A stretch of 64,000 nt of DNA from positions 6,200,001-6,264,000 of the forward strand of contig NZ_VIVK01000001.1 of the NCBI RefSeq assembly GCF_007828865.1. Reading direction: 5' to 3'. Positions 35,249 to 44,397 of this stretch are shown piece after piece. Within the stretch, counting starts at the first letter, position 1. The number at the start of each line of letters is the position of its first letter. The notes below the pieces were generated by a model, which saw only the letters and a program-made list of their open reading frames with translations, was not told the DNA's origin and made no database searches. The position numbers were made by a program, and so were the translations under genes. Source of the DNA: Kribbella amoyensis (GTDB lineage Bacteria; Actinomycetota; Actinomycetes; Propionibacteriales; Kribbellaceae).

Positions 35249-37015
35249 GTGTCAGCACGTCATGCCGTAGCAGTGGTCGTCGACGACGCCGCGATCGAGC
35301 GTACTCAGCGGGCCGGTGCGGACGCCTGGTGGCGCTACCTCGACGAGGTGCTCGGCCATCTCCGGTTGCCCTTCCGGACCCTGACGCCCGGCGAGGCCGC
35401 CACCCCGCCCGATGACGTGGCCGTCCTCGTCCACGCGACCACTCCCTCGTCCGAGCTGGACAGCGACGCGGTCGAGGACTGGGTCCGGGCGGGCGGTGCG
35501 CTCGTCGTCGTGGGCGATCCCGGTCCGCTCGCATCGGTCGCGGGCGCCGCGGCGGCCGGCTCGGTCGACGACGGGCACGTGACCATCGACGAGAGCCCGG
35601 TCTGGTCTTCGCGTCCGACGGTTCCTCTGCACGCCATCGGCGGTGTCCGCCTGGCAACAACCGAGGACGTCGAGGTACTCGCTCGGTGGGACCAGACCGA
35701 GAGCGGTGACACCCACCCGGCCGTGACGCTCCGGCAGCTCGGTACAGGGCTCGCGTTGACCGTCGGGGTCGACGTCTGGCAGAGCATCGTGCGGATCCAG
35801 CAGGGGTACCCGGTCGTGGCTGACGGCAAGCCGGCGGCCGACGGTACGGCGCCGATCGACGACGGCATCCTCAAGTGCGAGGACGGGATGGCGGTCAGCT
35901 TCGAACGGGACCGGGCGATGCCGCCGGGTGAACCCGAACTGGCCGTGCCGTTCGACCACTCGTACCCGCCGCCGTCCGCGGTGCCGATGTTCGACCAGCC
36001 GCACGCCGACCTCTGGCGGTCGGCGTTCCTGCAATGCCTCTGGTGGGCCGCCGAGCAGACCGACGCGGTCGTACCCTGGCTCGGGTACTGGCCGGCCGGG
36101 ATCTCCGCCGTCGCGCACATGTCCCACGACTCCGACGGCAACGTCGACGACCACGGCCGCGCGGCGCTCGACTCGTTCGCTGCGGCGAACGTCAAGGTCA
36201 CCTGGTGCCACGTGTTCCCGGGCGGGTACTCGCCGTCCGTCCTCGCAGCCATCACCGAGGCCGGGCACGAGAACGCCCTGCACTACAACGCGATGGGCGA
36301 CGCCGATCTCGCCGAGTGGGGCTGGCCGCAGATCCGCGCGCAGTACGCCTGGGCCCAGGCCGTGACCGGTACCGAGCGGATCGTGTCGAACAAGAACCAC
36401 TACACCCGCTGGGAGAACTGGACCGAGTTCTACACCTGGTGCGAGCGGCTCGGGATCGAGATCGACGAGTCCCGGGGCCCCAGCAAACAAGGCAGCGTCG
36501 GCTTCATCTTCGGCACGGCGCACCTGTCGTTCCCGATCGCCGACGCGTCCGAGGACAACCGCTTCCTCGACGTCCTCAACCTCCCCCTGCACACCCAGGA
36601 CCTGGCCTGGGCCGGGCACGAGTCGATCCGCGACGTCATCCTCGACGGCGCCGAGGCGGTCCACGGGGTCGCCCACTTCCTCTTCCACGGGCCGCACCTG
36701 CACCTGCGTCCGCCCACTCGCGCGGCCTGTGTCGCGGTGGCGAACGAAGCTCGCCGTCGCGGTATGCCGTGGTGGACCAGCGCCCAGCTCAACACCTGGG
36801 AGCGGAGCCGCCGGGGCGTCACGCTGTCCGTCGAGGAACACGACGACGGCTGGACCATCCACGCCCACGCGACCGAGCCCGTCGCGGGTGCATCGGTCCT
36901 GCTGCCCGCCAACTCGAAGGTGGACGGGCAGGTTGTCACCAGACACGGCCGGCAGTTCGTCGAGCTCGCGGTGGACCTCGTGGCCGGGGACAACAGCTGG
37001 CGGGTGACCCGCTGA
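35249..37015 (+). CDS. Cytoplasmic protein with glutamine-amidotransferase-like N-terminus and NodB-like deacetylase region
   Basis: 588 residues, no signal peptide; AGGAGG precedes GTG 35249. Residues about 1-230 have a flavodoxin/amidotransferase-like alpha/beta pattern (AVLVHATTPSSELDSDAVEDWVRAGGALVVVGDPG). Residues about 285-510 contain AHMSHDSDGNVDDHGRAAL, which recalls the first NodB metal motif but has HDSD in place of TFDD. Later come NALHYNAMGDADLAEWG and the His-rich GVAHFLFHGPHLHLRPP. These fit a divalent-metal deacetylase/amidohydrolase barrel. A small beta domain ends the protein. Function unknown; de-N-acetylation of an amino sugar would fit the locus. Confidence 0.65.
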   Translation: MSARHAVAVVVDDAAIERTQRAGADAWWRYLDEVLGHLRLPFRTLTPGEAATPPDDVAVLVHATTPSSELDSDAVEDWVRAGGALVVVGDPGPLASVAGAAAAGSVDDGHVTIDESPVWSSRPTVPLHAIGGVRLATTEDVEVLARWDQTESGDTHPAVTLRQLGTGLALTVGVDVWQSIVRIQQGYPVVADGKPAADGTAPIDDGILKCEDGMAVSFERDRAMPPGEPELAVPFDHSYPPPSAVPMFDQPHADLWRSAFLQCLWWAAEQTDAVVPWLGYWPAGISAVAHMSHDSDGNVDDHGRAALDSFAAANVKVTWCHVFPGGYSPSVLAAITEAGHENALHYNAMGDADLAEWGWPQIRAQYAWAQAVTGTERIVSNKNHYTRWENWTEFYTWCERLGIEIDESRGPSKQGSVGFIFGTAHLSFPIADASEDNRFLDVLNLPLHTQDLAWAGHESIRDVILDGAEAVHGVAHFLFHGPHLHLRPPTRAACVAVANEARRRGMPWWTSAQLNTWERSRRGVTLSVEEHDDGWTIHAHATEPVAGASVLLPANSKVDGQVVTRHGRQFVELAVDLVAGDNSWRVTR

Positions 37016-37016
37016 C

Positions 37017-38270
37017 TCACCGGCCGGCGAGCGCGGCGTGCACCTTCGTCAGGGCCGCCGCGATGTCGGCCACGTCCTCGGCGGTGTAGCGCTCGTTCCA
37101 GGCGATCACCAGCAGTCCTCCTCCGACGATCAGCTCCTCCGCCTTCGGGCACAGGCCTTCCTCGTACCGCGGGGCCGTTGCCGTCGTCAACGGATACCCG
37201 GACGCGCCGTACGTCCGCCGCTCGGTGAACAACGGCGTGAGGTACAGCGGCCGCTGGATGTACCCACCGTTGGCCGGGATCCCCTCCGCCCGCAGCGCTT
37301 CGGCGTACCCGTGTCCGTCGGCGCCGGCCGTCGCCGCGTCGACGAACACGGGGAACTGCCAGTACGACGTACCGTCGGGCGGCGCCGCGGTGAGCCCGGG
37401 CAACGGCGCGAGGGCAGCGGTCAGGTTGTCCGCGGTCTTGCGGCGATCCTCCACGACCCCGGCGAGGCGGCCGAGTTGGGCACGCGCGACGGCCGCCTGC
37501 AGTTCGGTCATCCGGTAGTTGAGGCCGAGGAAGAGATGGGTGCGCTCGTCGGTGTCACGAGGCCAGGCCTTGTCGGCGAAGAGCCGAGCTCGGCGGGCCA
37601 GCCCAGCATCGGACGAGATCGTGAGACCGCCGTCGCCGGCCGTGATGTGCTTGGACTGCTGCAGGCTGAAGCACCCCAGATGCCCGACGGTTCCAGCCAG
37701 CGCACCGTCGGGCGCACAACGGGTCAGGTACGCCTGGGCGCAGTCCTCGATCAGGACGAGGCCGTGGGCGTCGGCGAGTTCGCGGAGTTCGGCCACGGGT
37801 GCCGGGATACCGAAGAGGTGCACGACGATGATCGCCTTGGTCCGCTCGGTGATCAGGGCCCGGACCGCCGCGGGATCGAGGTTGCCGGTCGACGGATCCA
37901 CGTCGGCGAAGACCGGGACCGCGTTCTGCGCGAGGATCGGCAGCACGGTGCCCGCGTCGGACAGGCAGGTCGTGATGATCTCGTCGCCCGGGTCGGGATC
38001 GACGGCCGCGACCGCCAGGTGCAATGCCGAGGTCCCCGAGGACGACGCCACCGCGTACGGCACGTCGTAGTAGTCCGCGAACTCCCGTTCGAACTCGGCC
38101 GTCTCGGTTCCGACGGTGCTGTTGAGCCGGCCACTCCGGACGACCCGGGTCACCGCCTCCACCTCCGCGTCGCCGAGGGTCCGCCCGGCCGGGCCGTTGA
38201 CGGTCGGGAACGGACGGGTCCGGACCGGTGATCCACCGGTCAGGGCGAGTGGCGACGGCGACTTCGGCAT
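37017..38270 (-). CDS. DegT/DnrJ/EryC1/StrS-type PLP aminotransferase A
   Basis: 417 residues, full length for sugar aminotransferases. SSSGTSALHLA binds the PLP phosphate, IEDCAQAY places Asp176 under the pyridine nitrogen, and Lys207 in LQQSKHITAGDGG is the Schiff-base lysine. The family transfers an amino group to keto-sugars or keto-cyclitols, usually from Glu or Gln. It ends one base from the convergent deacetylase-like gene and is divergent from aminotransferase B, with which it shares a 121-base promoter region. Confidence 0.93.
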   Translation of the reverse strand: MPKSPSPLALTGGSPVRTRPFPTVNGPAGRTLGDAEVEAVTRVVRSGRLNSTVGTETAEFEREFADYYDVPYAVASSSGTSALHLAVAAVDPDPGDEIITTCLSDAGTVLPILAQNAVPVFADVDPSTGNLDPAAVRALITERTKAIIVVHLFGIPAPVAELRELADAHGLVLIEDCAQAYLTRCAPDGALAGTVGHLGCFSLQQSKHITAGDGGLTISSDAGLARRARLFADKAWPRDTDERTHLFLGLNYRMTELQAAVARAQLGRLAGVVEDRRKTADNLTAALAPLPGLTAAPPDGTSYWQFPVFVDAATAGADGHGYAEALRAEGIPANGGYIQRPLYLTPLFTERRTYGASGYPLTTATAPRYEEGLCPKAEELIVGGGLLVIAWNERYTAEDVADIAAALTKVHAALAGR

Positions 38271-38344
38271 GAGTGGACCTCCAGCTCCGTGGGCGACCCT
38301 CGCCCGGTGGTGCGATGGTGTCGACGGGCGCGGTTTTGTGGACT

Positions 38345-38354
38345 AACGTAATCC
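38345..38354 (+). promoter_or_regulatory. AACGTAATCC motif between the two aminotransferase genes
   Basis: Lies 37 bases before ATG 38392, followed by a short direct repeat (AATCCGG, AATCCGG at 38350-38362). It shares CGTAATC with the other sites of the locus. An inverted version, ATTCCGGACGTTA, occurs at 33771-33783 before the regulator gene. Confidence 0.4.
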
Positions 38355-38391
38355 GGAATCCGGTCGACCGAAATAGATCGAGGTACCGAAC

Positions 38392-39630
38392 ATGACCGTG
38401 GATTCCGCAGCACTCGCGATCGACGGTGGGACCCCGGCCATGCCGGCCGGAGACCCGCCCCCGGAGTGGCCGGTGTACGACGGCACCGAGGAGAAGGCGC
38501 TGCTCGAGGTGCTCACCTCACGGAAGTGGGGCAGCACCCACGGCGACGTCGTCGCCACCTTCGAGCGCGAGTTCGCCGACTACCAGCAGGCCGCCCACGG
38601 CACCTGCCTGACGAACGGGACGCTCGCCATCACGGTCGCCCTCCGGGCCGCCGGGGTCGGGATCGGCGACGAGGTGATCGTCCCGCCGTACACGTTCATC
38701 GCGACCGCCGCCGCCGCGTTGTTCGTGGGCGCGGTGCCGGTCTTCGCCGACGTCGATCCCGGGACGCACCTGCTCGACCCGGACGCCACCGAGGCCGCCG
38801 TCACCGAGCGGACGAAGGCGGTCGTCCCGGTCCACCTCGCCGGTCGGCCGGCCGCGATGGACGCCTTCGCCGAACTCGGTCGGCGGCACGGCCTCACCAT
38901 CATCGAGGACGCCGCCCAGGCGCCCGGCGCGGCGTACCAGGGCCGTCCGGTCGGTGCGCTCGGGGACCTGGGCACGTTCAGCTTCCAGACCAGCAAGAAC
39001 ATGACCGCCGGCGAAGGCGGGGCCGTGCTCACCGACGACGAGGAGCTCGCCGCCAAGGTGTACTCCCTGGTCAACGTCGGCCGGGTCCGCGGCGGCGGCT
39101 GGTACCAGCACGAGTCCGTCGGGTACAACCTGCGCCTCACGGAGTTCCAGGCCGCCGTCCTCCGCGCCCAGCTCGCCCGGCATCCGCAACTGCAGGAGAT
39201 CCGGGAGCGCAACGCGGCGCTGCTGACGTCGTTGCTCGAAGACGTCGAGGGCGTGCAGCCGGCTCCGGACGATCCGGCCGTCACCGCGCATGGCCGGCAC
39301 CTGTTCCTGCTCCGTATCCCGGCCCTGGCCGCACCCGGACGCCGTGACGCCGCCCTCCGCGCCTTGGCGGCCGAGGGCCTGACCGAGGTCTCCAGCGGCT
39401 ACGTTCCGCTGCACCGGAACGCCGCCCTCATCGCGGAGTCCAAGGCCATCGCCGACCGCCTCGGACAGCCGTACCCGGAGGCCGAGTGCCCCAACGCCGA
39501 CATCGTTTCGCAGGACACGATCTGGCTCACCCAGCGAACCTTGCTCGGCAGTGAGCAGTGGATCCGTGGTGTCGCGGCCGCCATCACCAAGGTCGCGCGG
39601 TCCGCGGACACCCTGGCCGGGACCGAGTAG
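38392..39630 (+). CDS. DegT/DnrJ/EryC1/StrS-type PLP aminotransferase B
   Basis: 412 residues. LTNGTLAITVALRAAGV (PLP phosphate loop), VIVPPYTFIATAAAAL, IEDAAQAPGAAY (Asp173) and Lys202 in FQTSKNMTAGEGG are all present. It starts with the SxxLAIDGGTPAMP block seen in StrS/StsC-like and catabolic members. Only moderately similar to aminotransferase A, so not a recent duplication. It is the first gene of a plus-strand unit with two oxidoreductases; the next start follows its stop with no gap. Confidence 0.93.
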   Translation: MTVDSAALAIDGGTPAMPAGDPPPEWPVYDGTEEKALLEVLTSRKWGSTHGDVVATFEREFADYQQAAHGTCLTNGTLAITVALRAAGVGIGDEVIVPPYTFIATAAAALFVGAVPVFADVDPGTHLLDPDATEAAVTERTKAVVPVHLAGRPAAMDAFAELGRRHGLTIIEDAAQAPGAAYQGRPVGALGDLGTFSFQTSKNMTAGEGGAVLTDDEELAAKVYSLVNVGRVRGGGWYQHESVGYNLRLTEFQAAVLRAQLARHPQLQEIRERNAALLTSLLEDVEGVQPAPDDPAVTAHGRHLFLLRIPALAAPGRRDAALRALAAEGLTEVSSGYVPLHRNAALIAESKAIADRLGQPYPEAECPNADIVSQDTIWLTQRTLLGSEQWIRGVAAAITKVARSADTLAGTE

Positions 39631-40659
39631 GTGACCCCCTCACGCGCCCGCGTCGGCATCGTCGGTCTGGGCAGCATCGGCCGTACCCACGCCCGGGTGC
39701 TGGCCGAGCTGTCCGACCAGGCCGTCGTCGTCGCAGCCAGCGGAGGCAGTCCCGCAGTACTGGCTGAGCTCGGGCTTTCGGACACCGCGCACCTCTCCCC
39801 CGACGAACTGCTGACCCGCCCCGATATCGACCTCGTCGCGATCACCGGTCCCAGTGGAGTCCACGGGGAACTCGCGCTCGCCGCGTTGCGGGGCGGGAAG
39901 GCGGTCGTGGTCGAGAAGCCGCTCGCGGTCGACACCGGGACCGCGGCGGAGATCGTCCGGCTGGGCGAGGAGCTCGGCCTGATGGTCGCCGTCGTCGCCC
40001 AACGCCGGCTGGAGCCGCAGAACGTCGCCGTCAAACGGCTGCTCGATGCCGGCGAACTCGGCCGCCCGCTGCTCGGGGAGACCTTCGTGCACTGGCACCG
40101 CGACGACGCTTACTACGCGCACGCGGACTGGCGGACCTCGCAGGCCGACGGCGGTGGCTCCCTGATGAACCAGGGGCTGCACAATCTAGATCTGCTGCAC
40201 TGGTTCCTCGGCCCGGTCAGCTCGGTCACCGGGCACTACGCGACGCTCGGCCACACCATGGACGCCGAGGACACCACCGTCGCCACCCTGCGGTTCGCGT
40301 CCGGCGCATTGGGGCTCGCGGCAACCACCACGGCCACCCGGCCAGGTGATCCGGCCCGGCTCACCGTCTTCACCAGTACCGGGGTCCTCGAGATCACCCA
40401 CACCGAGATCAGCCGCTGGGAGTTCGACGGCGTACCGCGGCCCGCGCCGGCCGACGGGCCCGCCGCGGGGTCGTCCGATCCGGCCGCGATCGGCGACGCC
40501 GGCCACCTGGCCCAGTGGCGCGACATCCTGGCCGCGTACCGGGACGGCCGCGATCCCGCGATCAGCGGACGCGACGGGCTCGGCACCGTGGAACTGTTGT
40601 GCGGAATCTACGAGGCGTGCCGGACCGGGCGCGCCGTCACCCTCACGGAGCACCCATGA
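39631..40659 (+). CDS. Gfo/Idh/MocA family oxidoreductase 1
   Basis: 342 residues. N-terminal Rossmann domain with VGIVGLGSIGRTHARVL (GxGxxG) and the catalytic-type EKPLAVD near residue 97. The C-terminal sheet domain contains MNQGLHNLDLLHWFLG, supplying the His/Asp pair (H-x-x-D) typical of sugar dehydrogenases. It would oxidise or reduce a sugar or cyclitol hydroxyl with NAD(P). GTG 39631 directly follows the aminotransferase B stop, and its stop overlaps the next start (ATGA). Confidence 0.93.
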   Translation: MTPSRARVGIVGLGSIGRTHARVLAELSDQAVVVAASGGSPAVLAELGLSDTAHLSPDELLTRPDIDLVAITGPSGVHGELALAALRGGKAVVVEKPLAVDTGTAAEIVRLGEELGLMVAVVAQRRLEPQNVAVKRLLDAGELGRPLLGETFVHWHRDDAYYAHADWRTSQADGGGSLMNQGLHNLDLLHWFLGPVSSVTGHYATLGHTMDAEDTTVATLRFASGALGLAATTTATRPGDPARLTVFTSTGVLEITHTEISRWEFDGVPRPAPADGPAAGSSDPAAIGDAGHLAQWRDILAAYRDGRDPAISGRDGLGTVELLCGIYEACRTGRAVTLTEHP

Positions 40660-41648
40660 TCCGGCTGGCCGTCGCGGGCACAGCGCATCCCCACGTCGAG
40701 TACGTCCTGTCCGAGCTGGCCCACCAGCCGAATGTCCAGCTCGTCGGTATCAGCGAGCCGGATCCGGCCGCCGCCCAGCGGTACACGGGTGGCCTCGACG
40801 TTCCGACGTACACCTCGCACGAGGAATTGCTCGACACCCACGACGTCGATGCCGTGGCCGTCTGCGGTGAGTACGGTGCGCGGGCGGACGTGGTTGTGGC
40901 CGCGCTGCAACGAGGTGCGCACGTCCTCGCCGACAAGCCGTTGTGTACGACGCTCGACGACCTCGACCGGATCGACAAGGCCGCGCGGACCGCCGACCGG
41001 CTGGTGTCGATCATGTTCGAGAAGCGCGGTCACCCTGTCACCATCGCGGCCCGGCAGCTGGTCGAGGACGGCGTACTCGGCGACCTGGCGCTCGTCGCGT
41101 CGACCGGGCCGCACAAGCTGAACCGGGAATCACGGCCGGCCTGGTTCTTCGACCGGACCCGCTACGGCGGGATCCTGGGCGACCTCCCTGTCCACGACAT
41201 CGACCTCGTCCTCGCCTTGTCAGGTGCACGCGCCGGAAGCGTTGCCGGGCGGGTCGGGAACCGCTCGCTCCCGGAGTACCCCGGCTTCTCCGACAACGGT
41301 GCCGTCCTGCTCGGTGCCGACGGGGTCACCGCGACGATCGAGGCGCACTGGATGTGGCCGGCCGCCTCGGCGTACCACGGCCAGTACCGGATGCGGCTGA
41401 CCGGGACGTCGGGTACGGCCGAGCTCGATTGGGCGCTGGGAACGCTCGCCGTGGTGACGCGCGATCGCGACGTCCATCATCCCGAGCTGGGCGCTCCGGT
41501 GCGGCCGGCCGAGGACTTCCTGACTGCGCTCGTGGCCGGCCGCCACCCGGAGGTCGGTACCGCGGACAGCCTGGTGGCGACCCGCATCGCGTTGCTCGCT
41601 CAGCTCAGCGCTGACACCGGCGGAGTACCCCAGAACTGGTCGCGGTAG
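40656..41648 (+). CDS. Gfo/Idh/MocA family oxidoreductase 2
   Basis: 330 residues. Starts LAVAGTAHPHVEYVL, so the first glycine loop is G-T-A-H rather than GxGxxG. The catalytic Lys is in LADKPLCTT (DKP for EKP) and the active-site His/Asp is in LPVHDIDLVLAL. The altered loop may change cofactor preference. It is the last gene of the B unit and ends seven bases from the convergent ABC importer operon. Confidence 0.9.
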   Translation: MIRLAVAGTAHPHVEYVLSELAHQPNVQLVGISEPDPAAAQRYTGGLDVPTYTSHEELLDTHDVDAVAVCGEYGARADVVVAALQRGAHVLADKPLCTTLDDLDRIDKAARTADRLVSIMFEKRGHPVTIAARQLVEDGVLGDLALVASTGPHKLNRESRPAWFFDRTRYGGILGDLPVHDIDLVLALSGARAGSVAGRVGNRSLPEYPGFSDNGAVLLGADGVTATIEAHWMWPAASAYHGQYRMRLTGTSGTAELDWALGTLAVVTRDRDVHHPELGAPVRPAEDFLTALVAGRHPEVGTADSLVATRIALLAQLSADTGGVPQNWSR

Positions 41649-41655
41649 GACGGCC

Positions 41656-42468
41656 TCAGGCGCCGCTGTCCCTCCGGACCGGCAGGACCGCGCCCAGCAG
41701 CTGCTTGGTGTAATCCTGCTCCGGCCGGGTGAACAGTTGCTCGGTCGCGCCTTCCTCGACGACGCGGCCCTTGTTCATCACGACGACGCGATCGGCGAGC
41801 CGCTCGACCACCGCGAGGTTGTGCGAGATGAACAGACAGGTGAGACCGAGCTTCGCGCGCAGGTCCAGGAACAGTTCCAGGATCTGCGCCTGGATCGAGA
41901 CGTCGAGCGAGGACGTCGGTTCGTCGCAGACCAGCAGCTCGGGTTCGAGCGCCAGCGCCCGCGCGATCGCGATGCGCTGCTGCTGCCCGCCCGAGAACTG
42001 CCGCGGGTACAGCTCCGCGTGCCGCGGGTTGATCCCGACCAGTTCGAGCAACTCGTGCGCCTTGGCCCGGCGCGCGGCCTGCTCACCTCGCGCGTGCAGC
42101 CGTAGCGGCTCCATCACGTTGCCGATCGCGGTGAAGTGCGGGAGCAACGAGCCGTACGGGTTCTGGAAGACCATCTGCAGCCGGGGCCGCAGCAACCGCA
42201 GCTCCTTGGCCGGGATCGTGGCCAGGTCCCGTCCGTCGAACAGCACCCGGCCGGACGTACACGGCTGCAGGCCCATCACGATCCGCGCCATCGTCGACTT
42301 GCCGCTGCCGCTCTCGCCGACCAGGCCGAGCGTCTCGCCGCGGCGGAGTTCGAGCGAGACGTCGTCGACGGCACGGACCTCGCCCGCTCGGGTGTCGAAC
42401 ACCTTGGTGACGGACTCGGCCCGGACCAGGACCGGGTCGCCCGCGGATTCCGGACTGTGCTCACGCAT
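41656..42468 (-). CDS. Oligopeptide/dipeptide-type ABC importer ATPase (DppF/OppF-like)
   Basis: 270 residues. Walker A GESGSGKST, the Q-loop FQNPYGSL, signature FSGGQQQR, Walker B LLVCDEPTSSLD and H-loop FISHNLAVV are all intact. It lacks the Cys-rich C-terminal tail of its partner. Last gene of a five-gene importer operon (binding protein, two permeases, two ATPases); overlaps the previous gene by 8 bases. Confidence 0.95.
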   Translation of the reverse strand: MREHSPESAGDPVLVRAESVTKVFDTRAGEVRAVDDVSLELRRGETLGLVGESGSGKSTMARIVMGLQPCTSGRVLFDGRDLATIPAKELRLLRPRLQMVFQNPYGSLLPHFTAIGNVMEPLRLHARGEQAARRAKAHELLELVGINPRHAELYPRQFSGGQQQRIAIARALALEPELLVCDEPTSSLDVSIQAQILELFLDLRAKLGLTCLFISHNLAVVERLADRVVVMNKGRVVEEGATEQLFTRPEQDYTKQLLGAVLPVRRDSGA

Positions 42469-43444
42469 GGACGGCCACCTTCCAGCACGCAGCCTGCCGA
42501 CCTGGGCCGATGGTCACGATCTCCTGCTCGGTATGGCATCGCGGCCGCTCGGCCAGCGAGCAGCGCGGATGGAACGAACACCCTTCCGGTCGCTGGGTGA
42601 GATCCGGCGGACTGCCCGGCACGGGTGCGAGCGGCAGACCTCGTCCGCCGACCTCGACACTCGAACCGATCAGGCCGACGGTGTACGGGTGGCTCGGCGT
42701 GTCCAGGAGCTCGCGGGTCGGCGCCCGCTCGACCACCCGGCCGGCGTACATCACCACGGCGTCGTCGCAGAAGTAGCGAGCGACGCCGAGGTCGTGGGTG
42801 ATCATGATGATGCCGGTGCCCTGGTCCTTCAGCCCGGCCAGCAGGTCGAGGATCTGCCGCTGCACGGTGACGTCGACGGCCGTCGTGGGCTCGTCGGCGA
42901 TCAGCAGGGCCGGCTCGGTCACCATCGCCATCGCGATCATCGCCCGCTGCCGCATCCCGCCGGACAGCTGGAACGGGTACGTCCGGATCCGCTTCTCCGG
43001 GTCGGGAATGCCGACGTCGCCAAGTGCTCGGACGGCCCGCTTCTTCGCGTCCGCCTTGGTGCAGATGCCGTGCCAGAGCAGGTGTTCGGTGAGCTGGCGT
43101 TCGAGTGTGAGGGTCGGGTTCATCGCATCCATCGCACTCTGGAACACCATGCCGATCTCGCGACCCCGGAGCCGGCGCATCTCCTTCTCGCTCAGCCCGA
43201 GCAGATCGCGGCCACGGAACCGCGCCTCACCACTCGTCACCCGCGCGGTCTTCGGCAGCACCCGCAGCACACTGCGGACCGTGACGCTCTTCCCGCTGCC
43301 GCTCTCCCCCACGATCGCCAGCGCCTGCCCGGGACGGACGTCGAACGTCACCCCGTCGACAGCGACCAGGGCATCCCCGTCGTCGCGCCGGAACTCCGTG
43401 CGCAGATCCCGTACTCCGAGCAGTACCTCGTCCTGGTCGGTCAT
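42461..43444 (-). CDS. Oligopeptide/dipeptide-type ABC importer ATPase (DppD/OppD-like)
   Basis: 327 residues. Walker A GESGSGKSVT, signature LSGGMRQR, Walker B LLIADEPTTAVD and MITHDL. The C-terminus has the oligopeptide-type tail with the Cys cluster CSFHPRCSLAERPRC, which binds a 4Fe-4S cluster in several Dpp/Opp ATPases. ATG 43444 overlaps the permease stop (ATGA). Confidence 0.95.
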   Translation of the reverse strand: MTDQDEVLLGVRDLRTEFRRDDGDALVAVDGVTFDVRPGQALAIVGESGSGKSVTVRSVLRVLPKTARVTSGEARFRGRDLLGLSEKEMRRLRGREIGMVFQSAMDAMNPTLTLERQLTEHLLWHGICTKADAKKRAVRALGDVGIPDPEKRIRTYPFQLSGGMRQRAMIAMAMVTEPALLIADEPTTAVDVTVQRQILDLLAGLKDQGTGIIMITHDLGVARYFCDDAVVMYAGRVVERAPTRELLDTPSHPYTVGLIGSSVEVGGRGLPLAPVPGSPPDLTQRPEGCSFHPRCSLAERPRCHTEQEIVTIGPGRQAACWKVAVHA

Positions 43445-44397
43445 CGCTGCTCCCCACTGGAGTCGAACGCGTCCCGCACCCCGTCGCCGATCCAGGTGAA
43501 CGCGAGCAGGGTCAGGGCGAACAGGACCGCGGGCGCGATCAGCATGTGCGGTGCCGCGAGCAGGTACCGGCTGCCTTCGCTGATCATCGCGCCCCACGAC
43601 GGCGTCGGCGGCTGCACCCCGAGTCCGAGGAGCGCCAGGCCGGCCTCCGCGGCGATCGCGGCCGGGATCGCGAAGCTGGTGGTGACCAGGATCGGGCCGA
43701 TCGCGTTCGGCAGGATGTACCGCACCGCGATCGTCGGTCCCTTCGCGCCCATCGACCGCGCCGCTTCCACGTACTCACGTTGCTTCAGCGCCAGTACCTG
43801 CGCGCGGACCAGACGGGCCTGGGTGACCCAGGACGCGATCCCGATCGCGATCACCAACGCGAAGATGCTGCGGCCGAGGACGGTCACCATCACGACGGCG
43901 AACAGGTAACTGGGAAAGGCGTACATCACGTCGGTGGCCGCCATCAGCGTCGTCTCGACCCGCCCACCGAGGTACCCGGCGGCGAGGCCGATCACCAGCG
44001 CCAGCGTGAGCGCGGTCAACTCGGCGCCGAAGGCAACGGTCAGGGCGGTCCGCAGCCCGTAGACGAGCCGCGAGAAGATGTCCCGGCCGAGCAGGTCGGT
44101 GCCGAGCAGATGCCCGCCGGTTCCGGGTCCGACGAGCTTGTTCGCGATATCGGTCTCGCCGTACCCGTACGGCGCGATCAGCGGGGCCGCGATCGCCGTG
44201 ACGCACAGCAGGACGGCGAAGATCAGGCTGCCGAACGCGAGCCGGTGCCGCCGGAACCTGGACCACGCGCGGGCCCACGGTCCACGGGCCCGAGCCGCCC
44301 CGGCGCCCGACTGCGCCGCGATCGGCTGGTCGTTCTCGAGGCCGGCGGCCACGACCTCGACGGTCTCCCGGTTCTCAATGTCCGTGATGAGACCCAC
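43441..44397 (-). CDS. ABC importer permease, DppC-like
   Basis: 318 residues. A cytoplasmic N-terminal tail of about 45 residues precedes the first helix (LAFGSLIFAVLLCVTAIAAPL). The conserved DppC loop GTDLLGRDIFSRLVYGLRTAL and the EAA-type coupling motif (YVEAARSMGAKGPTIAVRYILPNA) are present. GTG 44397 overlaps the DppB gene by 23 bases; a GGAGG sits on the start itself, so the true start is uncertain. Confidence 0.93.
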   Translation of the reverse strand: MGLITDIENRETVEVVAAGLENDQPIAAQSGAGAARARGPWARAWSRFRRHRLAFGSLIFAVLLCVTAIAAPLIAPYGYGETDIANKLVGPGTGGHLLGTDLLGRDIFSRLVYGLRTALTVAFGAELTALTLALVIGLAAGYLGGRVETTLMAATDVMYAFPSYLFAVVMVTVLGRSIFALVIAIGIASWVTQARLVRAQVLALKQREYVEAARSMGAKGPTIAVRYILPNAIGPILVTTSFAIPAAIAAEAGLALLGLGVQPPTPSWGAMISEGSRYLLAAPHMLIAPAVLFALTLLAFTWIGDGVRDAFDSSGEQR

